A DNA stretch of 9,987 bases from UBA8444 sp964003875. Lineage in GTDB: Bacteria > Bacteroidota > Bacteroidia > Flavobacteriales > UBA7312. Positions 7,308-9,987 of this stretch are shown one piece after another. The stretch is taken from NCBI GenBank assembly GCA_964003875.1, contig CAXFLH010000053.1:1-9987 (forward strand), given 5' to 3'. The translations under genes and the position numbers were made by a program. A model generated the notes under the pieces. It saw only the letters and a program-made list of their open reading frames with translations. It was not told the origin of the DNA and made no database searches. Within the stretch, counting starts at the first letter, position 1. Each line of letters begins with the position of its first letter.

Positions 7308-7379
7308 CTTCCCTTCCAAGAATTACCTTGGCAGGTTCGATGGGTATAATCTCAGCCTGTTAAGGCACCCCGTAAAGAC
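7302..7379 (-). ncRNA. TPP riboswitch (THI element)
   Basis: On the minus strand the conserved parts of the thiamine pyrophosphate aptamer appear in order: GGGGTGCC (7364-7371), GGCTGAGA with the core CTGAGA (7350-7355), TATACCC (7342-7348), GAACCTGCC (7330-7338), GGTAAT (7322-7327) and AAGGGAA (7309-7315). The outer P1 helix is weak and rich in G-U pairs (7374-7378 with roughly 7306-7310). It lies about 65 bases before the receptor ATG. The downstream leader has no U-tract terminator, so control is more likely at translation start or through alternative pairing; two competing helices are visible (see 7266-7307). Ligand binding should lower receptor expression when thiamine is plentiful. Confidence 0.95.
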
Positions 7380-7383
7380 GAAG

Positions 7384-7391
7384 CAAAGATA
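7384..7391 (-). promoter_or_regulatory. Candidate promoter of the riboswitch-receptor transcript
   Basis: TATCTTTG on the minus strand fits the TAnnTTTG box exactly and lies a few bases before the aptamer, so the predicted start (near 7377) would fall at the first aptamer helix. The -33 element is weak (TCG at 7412-7414, 20 bases away). The position suggests that the receptor is transcribed on its own, besides any read-through from the genes upstream. Confidence 0.55.
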
Positions 7392-7462
7392 ATTTTTTCT
7401 TTATGAATTTCCGAAAAAATTTTGCCTTAATAAGTTAAGTAAAATTTATATAGAAGCATATT

Positions 7463-7963
7463 CTAAGTATACCGTTTAACCAAATCAATAGCCATTAGAG
7501 TTCTGTTTTTTCCAGAAACTAAAGCGTATGCTTTGTTTAGGGCTTTCAATTCCTTTTCATAGATAGCCAATAGCTCTTGTCTATGATTGGGATGTTCTCG
7601 CATACCATCGTTTTGCCAATGGAGGTCAATATCACACAACAAATAGTAGTCGTAATGTCTTTCTTGTATTTGTTCTAAAATCCAAGGGTGGCAGTTATCG
7701 TATTTAAATTCACTCCATACCTTACATACGATGAGGTCGGTATCCAAGAAAAGATAGGGACTGTTTTGGGGTATAGCATCTTCTATCTCAATTTGGTTTT
7801 TAGCAATTTGTAGTATGTCTTTTGGAGTATATGGGGCGGATAGTTGAGCAATATACTCTCTTGCGTACTCTTGACGATAAGGACAATTAAAGTGTTGAGC
7901 CAAAGCTTTGGTAAGTGTGCTTTTTCCAGTACACTCAGGGCCTGTAACTACTACTTTTTTCAT
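7463..7963 (-). CDS. Stand-alone NadR-type P-loop kinase in a thiamine locus
   Basis: A 166-residue ATP-binding protein resembling the C-terminal ribosylnicotinamide kinase domain of NadR (AAA_28 family). It has the Walker A motif GPECTGKST (8-16), EYAREYI (32-38, as in NadR WEYGREY), the strand LFLDTDLI (71-78) and LLCDIDLHWQNDGMREHP (108-125), which matches the family's substrate and lid region. It lacks the NMN adenylyltransferase domain of full NadR. The gene starts 2 bases after the thiamine-binding protein gene and lies just before the TPP riboswitch and the thiamine receptor. By homology the substrate would be nicotinamide riboside or a similar nucleoside; by context it may be a vitamin kinase that traps thiamine after import. 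The family is well supported; the thiamine role is inference. The 70 bases between its stop and the riboswitch hold no terminator that I can see. Confidence 0.85.
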   Translation of the reverse strand: MKKVVVTGPECTGKSTLTKALAQHFNCPYRQEYAREYIAQLSAPYTPKDILQIAKNQIEIEDAIPQNSPYLFLDTDLIVCKVWSEFKYDNCHPWILEQIQERHYDYYLLCDIDLHWQNDGMREHPNHRQELLAIYEKELKALNKAYALVSGKNRTLMAIDLVKRYT

Positions 7964-7965
7964 AT

Positions 7966-8226
7966 TTATATGTTGGGTTTTTCTTGAAAATGAGCGTTGA
8001 CAACTTTCATATTAAATACCACTTTTTGCTTAAGTAAAAAACTGTTTTTCATTTCTTTTTGTATGGCTGTCATGACGTTGTCATAATCACCAAATACTTG
8101 TGTGCTCATACTGTTAGTTATTAAAGAAATGAAAGGGTGCCTTTTGAGGCGGTTAATAAAAAATGTAATGGGTTCGATGTAATTGACATCAAGGGGGTAC
8201 ATGCTAATTTCTACTGAGCATTTCAT
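7966..8226 (-). CDS. YkoF/MTH1187-type thiamine-binding protein
   Basis: An 86-residue protein with the hallmarks of the MTH1187/YkoF family (thiamine_BP, formerly DUF77): SVEISMYPL near the N-terminus (4-12), then the TNSMSTQVFGDYD stretch, then a strand KVVFNMKVVNA near the end. Members fold like ferredoxin and bind thiamine or its pyrimidine part; Bacillus YkoF belongs to a thiamine precursor transport system. There is no signal peptide, so it acts in the cytoplasm. It overlaps the PcrB-type gene by 23 bases and is followed after 2 bases by the NadR-type kinase, so the genes are probably translated in a coupled way. Together with the TPP riboswitch further down it marks this as a thiamine locus. 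It could act as a carrier or sensor for imported thiamine. Confidence 0.88.
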   Translation of the reverse strand: MKCSVEISMYPLDVNYIEPITFFINRLKRHPFISLITNSMSTQVFGDYDNVMTAIQKEMKNSFLLKQKVVFNMKVVNAHFQEKPNI

Positions 8227-8977
8227 TGTTTTTCATGGTGTTGTAATGTTGGATAGATTGGGCAATTTCTTCCAATAAATTAGGATTTTTTTCTATACTA
8301 TTCCCTACGACAACGATGTCAGCACCAGACTTACAATTGGCTATGGCTTTGTCTCCACTACAAATACCGCCACCAATGATTAGGGGAGCATCAATGGCTT
8401 GGCTAACCATATTTATCATGGATTCTGAAATAGGATTGGTAGCACCACTACCACCGTCCATAAAAATAAGTTTGAGTCCTAGCATTTCTCCTGCCATAGC
8501 AGTACACATAGCTACATCGTTTTTATCGTGAGGGATAGGTGTGGTATTACTCATATACGAAACGGTGGTTGGCTTACCACTATCTATAAGTATATAACCA
8601 GTGGGTAATACTTCTAAGTTAGAGTGTTTGAGTAAAGGGGCAGAAATGACTTGATTGCCAATAAGCATGTCAGGATTTCTTCCAGAAATAAGAGACAAGA
8701 ACAAAATGCCGTCAGCATCTTTATTGACTTGCATAGAATTTCCTGGAAAAATAACTACTGGAATAGAACAATTGGACTTAATTGTAGAAATGCAAGTTGC
8801 AAAATTACCATTTGTCAATAAGCTACCGCCTACAAAAATTAAGTCCACTTTGGCGGCAACAGCTCTTTCCACAACTTTTACTAACTCATTTGAACTTTGT
8901 TTGTCGGGGTCTATTAAAACGGCAAAAAGCTTCTTACCTTTTTGTTTATTCAATGTTATGAAATTGTAAATATTCAT
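8204..8977 (-). CDS. pcrB: Geranylgeranylglyceryl/heptaprenylglyceryl phosphate synthase
   Basis: A 257-residue TIM-barrel enzyme of the PcrB/GGGPS family, which joins a polyprenyl diphosphate to sn-glycerol-1-phosphate through an ether bond. Motifs in order are LIDPDK (21-26), FVGGS (48-52), FPGN (77-80), FLSLISGRNP (93-102), GYILIDSGKPTTVSYMSNTT (127-146), MDGGSGATNP (173-182), IIGGGI (200-205) and VVGNSIEKNP (223-232), the phosphate-binding end. Archaea make membrane lipids with this enzyme; Bacteroidota carry their own group whose product role is less clear. The exact prenyl length used here cannot be read from sequence. The gene starts 14 bases after the phosphopantetheinyl transferase stop, and its last 23 bases overlap the thiamine-binding protein gene, so it is in the middle of a tight operon. 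Confidence 0.93.
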   Translation of the reverse strand: MNIYNFITLNKQKGKKLFAVLIDPDKQSSNELVKVVERAVAAKVDLIFVGGSLLTNGNFATCISTIKSNCSIPVVIFPGNSMQVNKDADGILFLSLISGRNPDMLIGNQVISAPLLKHSNLEVLPTGYILIDSGKPTTVSYMSNTTPIPHDKNDVAMCTAMAGEMLGLKLIFMDGGSGATNPISESMINMVSQAIDAPLIIGGGICSGDKAIANCKSGADIVVVGNSIEKNPNLLEEIAQSIQHYNTMKNNEMLSRN

Positions 8978-8991
8978 TAGTGCAAATGTAA

Positions 8992-9555
8992 CTAATCAAA
9001 ATAATACACTAGCCAATGTTTTTTAAATTTTTCGTAATTTAAGATATATTGTTTGTCTAATAAGGAGCATTCAAGTTGGGTTTTTGATATGTTATGAATC
9101 TTTAAATCTTTATCAAAAATCAGCTTTCCCTTTTGGTGTATTTTAAATAAACATTCTTTAGCACACCACATTAAGGTTGTCATTTCATCGTCTTTAACTA
9201 GATTGAGTTCCTCTTGACTGAGAAATTTATGTCTAATGCCATAGGCTTTAGGGCTAATAGGTTCAAGATCTATGGCAGCAAGTTTATTTGCACTAATGAA
9301 TGCCAACAATTCTTTTGAGTGAGACAAAGAAACAGCTTTGCCATTTGATAAGTTTGGAGCACCATAGCTATTGTATGATAAATGGCTTTTGGGATAGAGG
9401 TGTTGAATTAAAAATTCTTTAGCTTCAATTTCTTTCTCACGTTTTGTTTTTTGAAGGTATTCAGCCCTTGAAAGATGACTTAGGCACAAGGTCTCAATAG
9501 ATTCTATTACAAGCTGAAATTGAGTCGTTTTTTTATTAAGTGAAAAATCTATCAT
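8992..9555 (-). CDS. 4'-phosphopantetheinyl transferase superfamily protein
   Basis: An enzyme of 187 residues (from ATG at 9553-9555) that moves the phosphopantetheine arm of coenzyme A onto carrier proteins such as acyl carrier protein. The three usual motifs are present: VSLSHS (75-80), AIDLEP with the magnesium-binding Asp96 and Glu98, and WCAKECLFK (130-138) with the catalytic Glu134 and Lys138. A TTG at 9574-9576 would add seven residues, but the ATG product starts where I would expect from related proteins and leaves room for the divergent ahcY promoter. It is the first gene of the minus-strand block that continues with pcrB. I found no convincing TAnnTTTG box for it. Whether it serves fatty-acid synthesis or another carrier protein cannot be told from here. 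Confidence 0.9.
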   Translation of the reverse strand: MIDFSLNKKTTQFQLVIESIETLCLSHLSRAEYLQKTKREKEIEAKEFLIQHLYPKSHLSYNSYGAPNLSNGKAVSLSHSKELLAFISANKLAAIDLEPISPKAYGIRHKFLSQEELNLVKDDEMTTLMWCAKECLFKIHQKGKLIFDKDLKIHNISKTQLECSLLDKQYILNYEKFKKHWLVYYFD

Positions 9556-9593
9556 TGAACGAGCAATATAAGTCAAATGAGGAGTTAATTTTG

Positions 9594-9601
9594 TATTTTT
9601 G
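9594..9601 (+). promoter_or_regulatory. Candidate ahcY promoter -7 box
   Basis: TATTTTTG fits TAnnTTTG and would start transcription about 12 bases before the ahcY ATG at 9620. No clear TTG lies at the expected distance upstream, so only the -7 element is supported. Confidence 0.5.
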
Positions 9602-9619
9602 TACCCTAAAATTTAACAA

Positions 9620-9987
9620 ATGGAATCTAAAGTGGAAAAATTAGCTTATAAAGTTAAAGACATTACCCTAGCAGAATGGGGTAGAAAAGAAATTAAATTG
9701 GCTGAAGCAGAGATGCCCGGCCTAATGTCTTTGAGAGAAGAATTTGGTCAAGAAAAACCTCTTAAAGGCGCTCGTATCGCAGGTTGTTTGCATATGACTA
9801 TTCAAACGGCTGTACTAATAGAAACACTCATTGAGCTCGGAGCTGAAGTGAGTTGGTCTTCATGTAATATTTTTTCTACTCAAGATCATGCTGCATCAGC
9901 TATTGCAGCTGCCAACATTCCAGTGTTTGCTTGGAAAGGAATGAATGAAGAAGAATTTGATTGGTGTATAGAGCAAACATTATTTGC
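9620..9987 (+). CDS. ahcY: Adenosylhomocysteinase (S-adenosylhomocysteine hydrolase), 5' part
   Basis: Partial gene cut by the right edge after 122 codons. The enzyme splits S-adenosylhomocysteine into adenosine and homocysteine, clearing the by-product of methylation reactions. The start MESKVEKLAYKVKDITLAEW is followed by EMPGLMSLREEF (31-42), GARIAGCLHMTIQTAVLIET (50-69, with the conserved substrate-site His58) and CNIFSTQDHAASAIA (82-96), all hallmarks of the N-terminal substrate domain. The NAD-binding domain would lie outside the window. It starts 64 bases from the divergent phosphopantetheinyl transferase gene. The product call is sure. Confidence 0.98.
   Translation, partial: MESKVEKLAYKVKDITLAEWGRKEIKLAEAEMPGLMSLREEFGQEKPLKGARIAGCLHMTIQTAVLIETLIELGAEVSWSSCNIFSTQDHAASAIAAANIPVFAWKGMNEEEFDWCIEQTLF

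Noticed and set aside
7391..7421. Nine-base inverted repeat AATTTTTTC / GAAAAAATT near the riboswitch promoter
   Set aside because: Built almost only from A and T runs with one GC pair and a 13-base loop; expected by chance in this composition and not a convincing terminator or operator.
8316..8969. Two plus-strand open frames opposite the PcrB-type gene (8316-8531 and 8655-8969)
   Set aside because: Both are antisense to a gene with all expected motifs; no start signal or family resemblance.
9556..9576. TTG start giving a seven-residue longer phosphopantetheinyl transferase
   Set aside because: ATG at 9553-9555 fits the expected N-terminus and needs no rare start codon; the longer form cannot be fully excluded.

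Overview
The window looks like chromosome of an AT-rich member of the Bacteroidota, most likely Flavobacteriia or a close relative. Three things point there: two TonB-dependent outer-membrane receptors; promoter boxes of the Bacteroidota type (TAnnTTTG with an upstream TTG); and the neighbourhoods ribF/atpD-atpC and ahcY/phosphopantetheinyl transferase/GGGP-synthase, with protein sequences of Bacteroidota type. Gene density is high, no gap without a gene exceeds about 225 bases, and I see no tRNA, rRNA, CRISPR array or insertion sequence.

Left block (1-3803, all minus strand): atpD and atpC encode F1 ATP synthase beta and epsilon. They are followed within 13 bases by a lipoprotein of the YiiX/YebB-like (permuted NlpC/P60) cysteine hydrolase family. 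Its end overlaps the start of a BtuB-like TonB-dependent receptor that runs off the left edge. The last two genes are clearly more AT-rich than the ATP synthase genes and look like a later addition behind the housekeeping pair.

Centre (3804-5033): ribF (riboflavin kinase/FAD synthetase, TTG start) is transcribed divergently from atpD. The 155-base spacer holds two back-to-back candidate promoters, a 16-base perfect palindrome and an inverted repeat around the ribF promoter. ribF converges on the next receptor gene, with a strong hairpin terminator between them.

Right block (5034-9555, all minus strand): the transcription order is phosphopantetheinyl transferase, geranylgeranylglyceryl/heptaprenylglyceryl phosphate synthase (PcrB type), a YkoF/MTH1187-type thiamine-binding protein, and a stand-alone NadR-type kinase. 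A clear TPP riboswitch with its own promoter follows, and then a large TonB-dependent receptor. The riboswitch makes the receptor a thiamine (or thiamine-precursor) importer. The two small genes before it look like partners: one to bind thiamine, one perhaps to phosphorylate the imported substrate. No inner-membrane permease is present. This thiamine locus is the most interesting part of the window.

Right edge (9620-9987, plus strand): the first 122 codons of ahcY (S-adenosylhomocysteine hydrolase), divergent from the phosphopantetheinyl transferase gene.
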